64,000 nt of DNA from Ypsolopha sequella (lineage: Eukaryota; Arthropoda; Insecta; Lepidoptera; Ypsolophidae). The number at the start of each line of letters is the position of its first letter. Positions within the stretch are counted from its first letter, which is position 1. A program made the position numbers and the translations under genes. This document shows, in pieces, positions 43,079 through 52,009 of the stretch. The stretch is taken from assembly GCA_934047225.1 (NCBI GenBank), contig OW204000.1, positions 12,666,001-12,730,000 on the forward strand, read 5' to 3'. The notes below the pieces were generated by a model, which was not told the DNA's origin, made no database searches, and was given only the letters and a program-made list of their open reading frames with translations.

Positions 43079-43709
43079 AGGTTAAGAGGCTGGCGGAGCA
43101 AGCCTTGTTCATACAAACGAAATACCAAAACCATTTGTATATCATAGATATTCTTAGGATTATTTATTTATTTATCGTATAGCATTATACACTGGTTTTT
43201 AACATTTTACTTAGTTTAAGGACTATATTAAAATTTACAACTATTAAGATATTCAATAGCCTCGCTGGAAAGTTTTAGGAAATCTTCGGCTGGTCCATCA
43301 TATCTCGTAATGGGGCACTGGAAGACAATGTGGGTTATTGTTTGTTGTGGATGTCCACATTCACACACCGCTGACTCACACCAACCCCATTTATGCCAGA
43401 GGTAAGCACAGTTGCCCACTCCAGTCCTTAGGTGGTTGGTTGTAGGATAGTGTGTGTTTATTCCGATTGGATTAGAGAATATCTAGGTTCCTATATATAT
43501 ATTAAATAAGAACACTGATTTAAACATGAAATATGAAAAAAATAAGCTTTGTCTTTAAACCTTTTCAAAATATATATATTTGGGAACCTAGATATTCTGT
43601 AATGCAATCGGAATAAATACACACTACCTTAAGAATATCTATGATTTACAAATGGTTTTGGTATTTCGTTTGTATGTACTAGGATTGCTCCGTCGGCCTC
43701 TCAAGTTAC
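43079..43709. repeat. foldback element with a LINE tail in its left arm
   Basis: GTTAAGAGGCTGGCGGAGCA, ACAAACGAAATACCAAAACC at the left pairs with GGTTTTGGTATTTCGTTTGT, GCTCCGTCGGCCTCTCAAG at the right. The arms continue as TAGATATTCTTA and, past the insertion, TGTGTTTATTCCGATTGG, with a loop near 43530. The left arm is split by 283 bp at 43161-43443 that the right arm lacks. Confidence 0.8.
43161..43443 (-). mobile_element. 5'-truncated LINE insertion with 5-bp target duplication
   Basis: Flanked by AGGAT at 43156-43160 and 43444-43448. On the minus strand it holds the last ~70 codons of a non-LTR reverse transcriptase: TTNHLRTGVGNCAYLWHKWG, CECGHPQQTITHIVFQCPIT, ending YLNSCKF and TAA at 43228. 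The Cys-x-Cys-...-His-...-Cys cluster is the C-terminal zinc-knuckle-like motif of jockey/CR1-type LINE ORF2 proteins. A short 3' UTR and an ATAAATAAATAAAT tail follow. 5' truncation, tail and target duplication show ordinary LINE retrotransposition. Confidence 0.8.
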
Positions 43710-43857
43710 TAAGTTACCAGGCCAAAATTACAACTTGAGGAATTTTTTGTCTGTCTTTCTATCTGTCTGTATGTTCCGTTTCAACACGAGAATTTGGATC
43801 TATGATTTGAAGACTTGAAAGTCATTTCGACGCGGGCGAAGCTGCGGACGAAAGCGA

Positions 43858-44443
43858 GTCAATCAATAAAATAATCCCAGCAACAGAAAAAGTCCATTTA
43901 AAAAGGAATCGTGTATTAAAACTTTGCTCATGAAACGAAAGACATTTCCGTAAAGCAAGTAACATGGAAAAAATAATGTATTTCAAAAACTCCCACGAGC
44001 ATGCTAAAAGGGAATTTAGGCGATGTTAAATTTTAACAACATTCGAGGGTGGTTGAGTGCGTGAGGCTGTGTTGCCAAACCTCTGCCCAAAAAGAAGGTC
44101 ACAAATTTTTCAAAAAGGGAAACGTTTTTGAAGTGGATACTTTTTTGTTCGCATCTCGTATAGGGGGTCATGTTCAGAACTTGTACGTTACTTCCGCTAC
44201 GAATTTTTAACGAAGGATAATGTGATTTCGGTTTATATGGATTCTTACGGTTTTTAATCGTTAATTATTTGTTATTCGTTATTATTATATGATAAGTTAA
44301 TGCTTATTTGATCGTTATAATATTTTGAAATTAACTCGTAAGCGTTTGCGCCGCCATCACTGACATTATAATATCTACGTGTAGCCACCATTAAGTAAAG
44401 ATGCAGCAGTAGGAGTATCCAATATAAATGTCTAATAAATAAC
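43858..44443. repeat. region containing repeat F, uninterrupted copy
   Basis: About 44150-44220 on the minus strand reads ATTATCCTTCGTTAAAAATT, AAGTTCTGAACATGACCCCC and TATACGAGATGCGAACAAAA, matching 35826-35875 plus 36335-36350 without the MITE. The rest of the interval is unassigned. Confidence 0.6.
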
Positions 44444-45432
44444 TATACAGAGTGGAAAAAATGAATGGGCCCTGGAGGAGAACTACCTTAAATCCTTTTT
44501 TACTGAAAGGAAACATTCCTTTATTTTTTAAAAGAAACAAAACTACATTCAAAGATCTTCTAAAATTCGCTTGTCTCACCTGGGAATCAAACCAACCAAA
44601 AATGAAAAAAATAAACCCTCGCTATTTTATTATACGAATCGGTAGGATTATTGTTCAGGATAAAATGTGTCTAATAAACATTTGGTCTTACTCATCTGTT
44701 GTACGAGATACCCACGAAATTGAATATTTATTACAAGTTCTTTGTTAACAATACCTAATAAAATACTGTTCACTTGTAACAAGTAAATGACACGTTTTAA
44801 TTTTCTTATCTCTCTAACATCCAAAGACATCGTATGAAGTACAAGCTTGCTAATGTTATTTACCTTAAGTACCTTGTTGAAGACTTCGATAAGAAAATCG
44901 TTATAAATCTGAAAAAATGTGCACAGCACAATTCCTTCTTGCACTAGGCGTACTGACGAAAAGTTTAAAAAGGAAAACTATTTTTTTTTGAAACGCGGTG
45001 CAACAAATTTAAAATTCGAATGATAACTTTCAACATTTTTCAAATCGATAAAACTATTCGTTCGAATTTCAAATTTAGTTTTGTTTTGCTTGCATTCCGT
45101 GCTGTCATTGTGTAATAATGGCGTATCAAGAACAATTTTATTTATTAGAAGCTTGTTTTCACTTTTTTTAATTTCAAAGACCAAATATTTATTAGACAAA
45201 TTTTATCCTGAACGATATTCCTACCAATTCGTATAATAAAATAGCGAGGGTTTATTTTTTAGTTTTTAGTTGGTTCGATTCCCGGGTGAGACAAGCGAAT
45301 TTTAGAAGATCTTTGAATGCAGTTTTGTTTCTTTTAAAAAATAAAAGAATGTTTCTTTTCAGCAAAATGAGCTAACTAAAGGATTTAAGGTAGTTCCCCT
45401 CCAGGGCCCTTAAATTTTTTCCAACCTGTATA
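44444..45432. repeat. 1-kb foldback with ~240-bp arms, family V
   Basis: TATACAGAGTGGAAAAAATG, GGGCCCTGGAGGAGAACTAC at the left; GTAGTTCCCCTCCAGGGCCC, TTTTTTCCAACCTGTATA at the right. The arms pair through ACAAGCGAATTTTAGAAGAT and AATAGCGAGGGTTTATTTTT. The right arm contains the B-box-like GGTTCGATTCCCGGG. ORFs of 62-98 codons at 44391-45199 lie in the arms and loop and match nothing known. Confidence 0.85.
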
Positions 45433-45530
45433 CGGTACAGAAGGAAATTCGTACATTCAATGAATTATACCTATAAGTTTGTAAATGCTGAACTGTGTAA
45501 ATTTTATGTACATATTGTAATAGTAAATAT
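45433..45530. other. short unassigned spacer
   Basis: AT-rich sequence between two repeats. Confidence 0.5.
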
Positions 45531-46378
45531 AGTAGTTTATGTTACTAGGGCGAAAAGGAATAAATTACGAGGACGATTTAAAACACGAGCGTAGCGAGTG
45601 TTTTAAACGTAACCGAGTAATTTATTGCTTTTACGCCCGTGTATCATACTACGTTTTTCAATGCATAGTGTGAGGAAATGAAAATAAATATAATCTTGTG
45701 AACTTTAAATTATAATTGGCTCAAAAGGACTGTATCCAGAGCCGTTAAACAGTGGAAAAAAAAAGTATAACATCTATGGTACACAGGAAAGGCTGCAGGT
45801 TAGCCAACCATTATAAATAAATAAAAAAAAAAAATAATAATAAAGCCCTAGGGCAAAATAATCGACTTTCTGTTCGGTTTTGATGCATAAAAAGTGAGCC
45901 TTTACGAGCACATGCATTGAAAAATGTTTTGCAAACAAATTTAAAAAAATAATAATAATAAAGCCCTAGGGCAAAATAATCGACTTTCTGTTCGGTTTTG
46001 ATGCATAAAAAGTGAGCCTTTACGAGCACATGCATTGAAAAATGTTTTTATTTTGCCCTAGGGCTTTATTATTATTATTTTTTTTTATTTGTTTGCAATG
46101 GTTGGCTAACCTGCAGCCTTTCCTGTGTACCATAGATGTTATACTTTTTTTTCCACTGTTTAACGGCTCTGGATACAATCCTTTTGAGCCAATCATAATT
46201 TAAAGTTCACAAGATTATATTTGTTTTCATTTCCTCACACTATGCATTGAAAAACGTAGTATGATACACGGGCGTAAAAGCAATAAATTACTCGGTTACG
46301 TTTAAAACACTCGCTACGCTCATGTTTTAAATCGTCCTCGTCATTTATTCCTTTGCGCCCTTGTAGCATAAACTACTA
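45531..46378. repeat. element L, head-to-head inverted pair with a duplicated end
   Basis: A complete minus copy (45531-45920) is followed by a second minus copy of only its terminal ~95 bp (about 45950-46045), then a plus copy missing its first ~70 bp (about 46049-46378). The arms are almost identical, so this is a recent rearrangement or nested insertion. The 74-codon minus ORF at 45811 reads through the duplicated ends. Confidence 0.85.
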
Positions 46379-46876
46379 TTATCTATCTATCAATAAGCGG
46401 TTTACTGAAAACACTCTTGGTTGGACTGAAGCAGAAGCGTGAATTTGAAGAAATGTTGCTAGAACGTGGTAAAAATAGAAAACGACTTCATAAAGCAAGA
46501 CCGATCAATAATTATAAATATGGGACATTTCATTTCATCCTCATCATCTGAAAACAAACCAGAAATGGAAGTGGAGTAGTTGAACTAGCTGCTTGTTTTA
46601 TTTTTCATAAAATTAGATAAATTTGAACGTTACTCTAGGTTTCGAAATGAAAAAATCATATCTAAATTTAACAATATTATGGAAGGGAGTACCTAAAATT
46701 TAAGTTTAAAATTGAAATATAAATTACAAAAAAATAATTTTAAAATGGTGTAAAAAAGAATAAGTTACAATTTTTCTACTTTCGCTGAGATTCCTACTTT
46801 ACTTGACCTAAACATATTGATGTATGAACAAACGGATGGACGGACAAACGGATGGGCAACGAAGTCGTGGTTCATA
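46379..46876. other. unassigned; weak coding-like stretch
   Basis: 46396-46551 is an open frame of 51 codons (GLKQKREFEEMLLERGKNRK) with charged, coding-like composition but no start and no recognised family. It may be a TE fragment. Confidence 0.25.
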
Positions 46877-47146
46877 TATACAAGGTGAATTTTTGATCAT
46901 CGTCCAAATTCATACTAGAGGCTCGGTAAGTGATCAGCATCATGAATCGATAACAATTTTTGTGAAATTTGTATAATGAAATTTTGACTTCCCATAGTAA
47001 TTCACTCCCAGTCCTGAGTGAATCACTATTGGGAGATGAAATTTAATTTTATGAATTTTACAAAAATCATTATTGGTTCATGATGCTGATCACTTACCAA
47101 GGCTCAAGTATGAATTTGGACGATGATCAAAAAGTCACCTTGTATA
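46877..47146. repeat. foldback MITE family A, copy 3
   Basis: TATACAAGGTGAATTTTTGA to AAAAAGTCACCTTGTATA, with the usual CCCATAG/CTATTGGG centre. Confidence 0.85.
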
Positions 47147-47256
47147 TTCTCATTTACTTGAACATAAAAATCCAACACTAGTTCTGAAATATATTGAAAT
47201 CTTCGTGATTCATCGATGATTGAAATAAAAAATACGTTACAAGTTATGAGATATTG

Positions 47257-47423
47257 TAGCCGATTTTGAAGGCTTTCATTTTAGTTATAGTGCTGTCAAA
47301 ACTTGAAATTTTCCAAAGTAATTTAACTTCTGTTCCTTAAATTTAAAGACTGTTTTGCGATGAAGAAAATTTAGTTTTGACAGCACTAAAACTCTTCTTC
47401 TTAAGTCTTCAAAATCGGCTTTA
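47257..47423. repeat. foldback MITE family S, copy 2
   Basis: TAGCCGATTTTGAAGGCTTT to AAGTCTTCAAAATCGGCTTT, close to 36769-36932. Confidence 0.8.
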
Positions 47424-47592
47424 ATAGAGCACCATTTCATACTTTGTATACGTACCTGGGTAGAAAACTTTGTCATAATAATGCAGCAATGTCAGCTTCA
47501 ACATTTTGTAAAAAAAAAATACGAAAAATTTGTTTACAATCTGTATTAACTTTGGTGTCTAAAATCGACGCTCAATACCTTCATATCTAATA

Positions 47593-47953
47593 TTCATACA
47601 TACATACATATAATCACACCTGCCTCCCAGAGGGGTAGGCAGAGGCAACAGATTTCTATCTGCTACGATCCAGACAAACCTCTTTCGCCTCTTCCACATC
47701 TATCAATCTAGTTATACAAGCTCTTCTATTCCGGGTACTTTAGATATGGCCCTTCTTCAGTATGTCGCCAATTTGGTAAGCATACGTCCTTCTAGGGCAA
47801 CCTGGTAGAGTTGTACCTTCCACTTACGCACCATAAATTTCTTTCGCTATTCTACTTTCATTCATCCTCTGCCATACCCAACATTCACTGCCATACATAA
47901 ATGTAGGAGCCAACGCTCCATTATGGACCGCCAATCGTGCCTTTCCAGTCACA
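47593..47953 (-). pseudogene. non-LTR retrotransposon reverse-transcriptase C-terminus, dead
   Basis: The minus strand from 47953 reads TGKARLAVHNGALAPTFMYG, SECWVWQ, then RMNESRIAKEIYGA, stop, RRTYAYQIGDILKKGHI, stop, STRNRRACITRLIDVEEAKE, VCLDRSR, stop, KSVASAYPSGRQV and TGA at 47614. This is the C-terminal region of a reverse transcriptase very common in Lepidoptera (HNG...YGSE.WVWQ...RMNE...STRNRRAC...VCxDRS). About 70 residues between WVWQ and RMNE that family members carry are missing, and three in-frame stops are present. It ends in a CATA microsatellite (47593-47612). Confidence 0.75.
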
Positions 47954-48835
47954 TTTTGGCTGCTCATAAAGAAGTGAAGCTCCATTTACTTTATTTCCCG
48001 CATTATATTGAATATAATGCTTCAATTATTATCACTGTGTAAGATACCTCATATAATAACCGTGAAATACGAGTAAGAGTAGCAAATCTGCGGTAAAAAC
48101 AAAGATCGGGCAACACTGGAGCGAGGGCTCGAAGGATCATTTATTGCGGGTCTCCTCGCTCCTGAGAGTATAGCTTACCGCAACTAAATCGCGGCATTCC
48201 TATCACAAACGCTTTCTAGGTTTTTCATAAAGTAAAAGATAAATAATCGATATAAAAATGTCACACTTATGTAAGCGATTACATTTTGGAATATAGAGAG
48301 TTTTTTCCGGAAAATGTATAACTGGGCTTGCACTTATGATGTATCGATTAATTAATATTTATACCGTGGAGACGAAACTTTCCACGTTCGCCGGAAAAAA
48401 ACTTTTACCGAAAATAACTAGTTCTTTCGAAGAATACCATACGTTCTTTTAAAGTGAATCGTAAGAACGAGTATATGTGTGCCTTTTTAGATTGGCAAAG
48501 TTTCATAATTACAATAAACGACATCGATTTTTTCTATCCTTTCTATTCAGTACCTACATATTTTATTATTCTCTTTGATTAGCTTTCTATTTTAGTATAA
48601 AATCGTAGAACTGACATATTATGAAATTATGTTAAAACTAAACGGGTTGCTTCGCTCCGCTCCACTTCGCTCGGCTCCCAAATTTATGATCACCAGAAAC
48701 CTAACACGCTCCTCCTCGCTTCGCTCGTTGTCGCACCTACTTTTGACTCTTTGTTAAGACTATCGTAAATTTCTTAGTTTTTTCTAAATAATAGCCAATT
48801 TTACGGTATAGCCGCGACAAACATATAAGGTGAAA
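47954..48835. other. no recognised feature
   Basis: 48645-48735 has TTCGCTCCGCTCCACTTCGC-type simple sequence. Nothing else recognised. Confidence 0.4.
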
Positions 48836-49155
48836 TTTATTCAACCGCCCGAATTTCCATGGGAGATTCAGTATGTGATAAAAACTACATATCTGAAGTT
48901 TAAGGTGGATCAGACAAGGTTATGACAGGTCACGTGACATCGAGAATCGTATTAATATCTAGGTAAAATTTCGATTCTATTGTATGAGTGGATTTTGCAC
49001 GATGAATCCAAAGCTATACACACCCGGTGTCCACCCACATAACTGAATCGAAATTTTACTCACACATTAATACGATTCTCGATGTCACGTGACCTGTCAT
49101 GTGTAGTCTCGATCACCTACTGAACCTCTCATAAAAATTCGGGCGGTTGAATAAA
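48836..49155. repeat. foldback element W
   Basis: TTTATTCAACCGCCCGAATT at the left and AATTCGGGCGGTTGAATAAA at the right. Inner arms ACAGGTCACGTGACATCGAG, AATCGTATTAAT and their inverse pair too. Confidence 0.85.
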
Positions 49156-49182
49156 CAAAATATACATAGATAAAACAATATG

Positions 49183-49245
49183 AGAAACTCGAATTATATT
49201 TCGGCCTTAAACGGGTCGTCGTCAGTCGAGTAATAAAAATATTGC
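49183..49245 (-). ncRNA. hammerhead-like motif (Penelope-type) with intact stem I
   Basis: On the minus strand: TTACTCGA, core CTGACGA (a full match to CUGANGA), stem II GACCCGTTTAAGGCC, GAAATATAAT, then TCGAGTTTC. ACTCGA and TCGAGT pair perfectly as stem I. One extra C precedes stem II, and U16.1 at the end of the minimal stem III is A. Confidence 0.5.
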
Positions 49246-50827
49246 ACATGCCTACACAAATTGTTACCTATTTTCAAAGTTATCCCCTCAGTGCTTATCT
49301 GAGCCTGGTTAAACCGGGTCTTTGTCTTAAAAAGCTTTAAAGCTTAGGCATCTGGCAGTAAACTTTTACCGCAATGTCCTAATTTACAGAAAACGTAGCT
49401 GCTTTCTTAAAATGCGAAACAGAATCTTCAGTCTTCAAAAGTTTTTATTAAATATATAAGAAGGAATATTATTCAAAAACTTAACGTTTCGACGGCCGGA
49501 GGCAAGGGTAAGGAAAGTTACGAGTAAAGCTCCAATGATTTCCTTGGCCCCGGCTTTTACTTCATAAATTTATAAGTATATACTCGTATGTCCAAAAAAA
49601 TCTTGCCTCAAATGCCAACCAACACCTACGAATGAGTTACGTTTGGGTGGGATAAGGCTAGTAAAGGTTATTGGGCGAAACCTGACCCGGTTAGTGAAAG
49701 AAAAGCGTACAAAAACAAAATTAGTTTAAAATTTTTAAGTTATATCCTACTTTTCATTTGATGTAAACGTTTTATTAAAAAACCTGAAATACTAGTAGAA
49801 CAGTTTTAAAAAGAATCGATATTAATTGATCACATTGTTCTTTTATTGCAGGAATAACACAATTTCAGTTGATGTTGTTTAGGCATTCGCTTTAATATTG
49901 CAGCTCTTGCACGCGAATACTGCGGTCATGCGGCATGTACTAATTTAACTGTCAAAGTAAATTTTGCATTTCTGACATTTCTATGCATTGCCTCTTGCCT
50001 GTAACTTATACATCCCGTTATGTTTTATTTCTGTACGCCGCCGTGGGACCGTGGGTATAGTTTCCATACTATGGTGCCCACTGACCTTTTAACATCAGAA
50101 CGATTGGATTGGTAGTTTGCTTCCAGTACGAGTAACATATAAACTATCTTCACTTTGTACCTGCAAAGTGTTGCCGTAGGGAAATAGGATAAGGTAACGT
50201 AGATTAGTAGCAAGTAAGATTCACCCACAGGGACTGCGCTTACATGTCTTTACAGGCCCAGACTTAGAGACCCTGGGCCACAAGGCACTAGACATTTGAG
50301 GCCTCCAATCCCGAAGCCCGTTTGGAAATTAACAAATAAAATGCACTAGAACAGAAAATATAATTAATAACTGACTTTCATTACTATAAATAAACATCAG
50401 AAATAATGTAGTATATGCTATATAAGTATATATGTCACTATAGTTACGTCAACGGTCGTCATACGTAGCGTATAATATGCCCAGTAATAAAAAAAAATCA
50501 ACATTTATTCTCTATCATTCTACTTCCCCTGCCATCAGTTAGGCAAGCTACCTGGTCGGGGCCGGCCCGGGCCTTGTAGGCCCATAGGAGAAATCCGGGG
50601 CTGTGTATGGACAAAATAACCACGCCCTTACAGTTGTAACGGAACCACTATAAGTGAAACAAATGAAAGAAAATAAAAACAAATATACATAATTAAAAAT
50701 TCCGCCATCTGGCATTACTTTAAAAAAAACCTTACCAACAGGTATACGTGACGACAGCGAAACAATAAAACTTAACACCAATTTTGTACCGCCCCGCGTC
50801 TCAGTGAATTCAGGAAATCCAACCAGT
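49246..50827. other. about 1.6 kb without recognised repeat or gene
   Basis: A GC-rich patch GGTCGGGGCCGGCCCGGGCC at about 50553-50572 stands out. The 126-codon minus ORF at 50548-50928 runs from this patch into the solitary monomer at 50828 and has no domain I recognise. Confidence 0.4.
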
Positions 50828-50896
50828 ACTGAGTACGCACTGGCTAGAAGTCTCTCCCAACGAGCGTTTGAAGCGCTTGCTTGGACTTTATAAATA
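50828..50896 (+). repeat. solitary monomer related to the 79-bp array
   Basis: GTACGCACTGGCTAGAAGTC, GAGCGTTTGAAGCGCTTGCT, TGGACTTTATAAATAG follows the array unit at 56643 onward (GTGCGCACTGCTAGAC, GAGCGCTTGGGGCGCTTGCC, CGGACTCTATAAATG), including the TATAAA box. Confidence 0.7.
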
Positions 50897-51675
50897 GTAG
50901 AATGTAATCTAGAATAGTGATGTGACAACCTCAGAATTTCTCAAATCGAGTTTAACCCGTTTGAACATACCTATATATTAGTATATATGCAAACCACAGA
51001 CCTGGTTTGTGATTCAAACCAATTTGCAAACCGAATCGACAAATTCGACCGGTTTACAGAGCGAGGACAAAATCGATCGATCCCACTAATCCCATGCTAT
51101 CACACTAATATAATAAATGCTAAAATTTGAATGGATGGATCTCAGAACATTTAAATAGTTAGAAAGGCCTTGGAGTTGTATGCGTACCAGAACCTTTGTC
51201 GCCTCACACCCACAGGCACACACCTTGTCGTAATTGAAATACTATCAAAACTTTAATCCAAGTGGTTGTTCTTTCTACGCACAACAAATGACTTATATCG
51301 AAAACTTATCAAATGAAAAAACTACCGTATCTCTGTGTAAAACGGTGTATTTTTCAAACAAACGATTTCATTTACGACGTTTTAGTTTTGATACCATGTG
51401 ACCATTATAAACCTACCGGCTTTAGGTGGTTGATAACTTGACCGGAGCGGTATTGCGAACTTAATATTAAACACAGTCTGATTATATGACGTGATGATTT
51501 ATTGCTAGGGATGGGAACAGATGTATTTTCTTTACGTAAAACTTCGACTAAATTTTTTTATAATCAATCGAGAAACCAATTTGCTCTGAGACAATTTGTG
51601 TGTTGTTTTTTTTTCTATTTTTATTATCTTGTTTTACACATTTTAGAAAAATGGTTTTAACGTGTATTAGGTGTA
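50897..51675. other. unassigned, with a Helitron 5' fragment
   Basis: 51102-51147 (CACACTAATATAATAAATGC, TTTGAATGGATGGATC) is a decayed Helitron-like 5' end. The remainder shows nothing. Confidence 0.4.
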
Positions 51676-51750
51676 TATAAGGTGATTTCATTGATATAGC
51701 CAAATTCATACTTAAAACTTTGTAAGTGATCAGTAATAATCATAATATAT
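51676..51750. repeat. fragment of foldback family A variant
   Basis: TATATAAGGTGATTTCATTG, ATATAGCCAAATTCATAC and TAAGTGATCAGTAATAATCA match the left end of 58440-58682. Confidence 0.6.
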
Positions 51751-51751
51751 G

Positions 51752-51854
51752 GTCACGACATGAATCCCCGAGGGGGTATCAGAGGTATTCCGAGTGTGAA
51801 CTGTGAAATGCAAGTTACAGTCCACACTCGGTGCAACCGCGTTTCACCGACGAA
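51752..51854. repeat. dispersed repeat G, copy 2
   Basis: TCACGACATGAATCCCCGAG to CGCGTTTCACCGACGA, matching 2249-2351. Just beyond, 51885-51928 carries TAGCTTCAAAATAATTGGAT, a fragment of foldback Q. Confidence 0.6.
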
Positions 51855-52009
51855 TATATTAAGATTTAACGTATTTTAAATTATATTATTGTAGCTTCAA
51901 AATAATTGGATTTTTCATAAACAGTCTTATGGAAAATCCCATTTCAAAGGAGAATGGGCGTTTTGGTCCATACCACCAATACACTTGTGTTAGGTGACAT
52001 AAATAGGTG

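Larger units (their letters stand above)
43010..43857 (+). mobile_element. Helitron-like remnant hosting a foldback
   Basis: The 5' side TCTATAAAGTAGTCAAAAAG and TCGTGTCTGTAAAT parallels 17331-17380. The 3' side CGACGCGGGCGAAGCTGCGG, ACGAAAGCGAGT is a Helitron-type end. The middle is occupied by the foldback at 43079-43709. Confidence 0.45.

Noticed and set aside
46396..46551. 51-codon charged open frame as a gene fragment
   Set aside because: No start, no recognised family, short; noted only in the interval description.
50548..50928. 126-codon minus ORF
   Set aside because: It runs through a GC-rich patch and the solitary 79-bp monomer; no recognisable domain.
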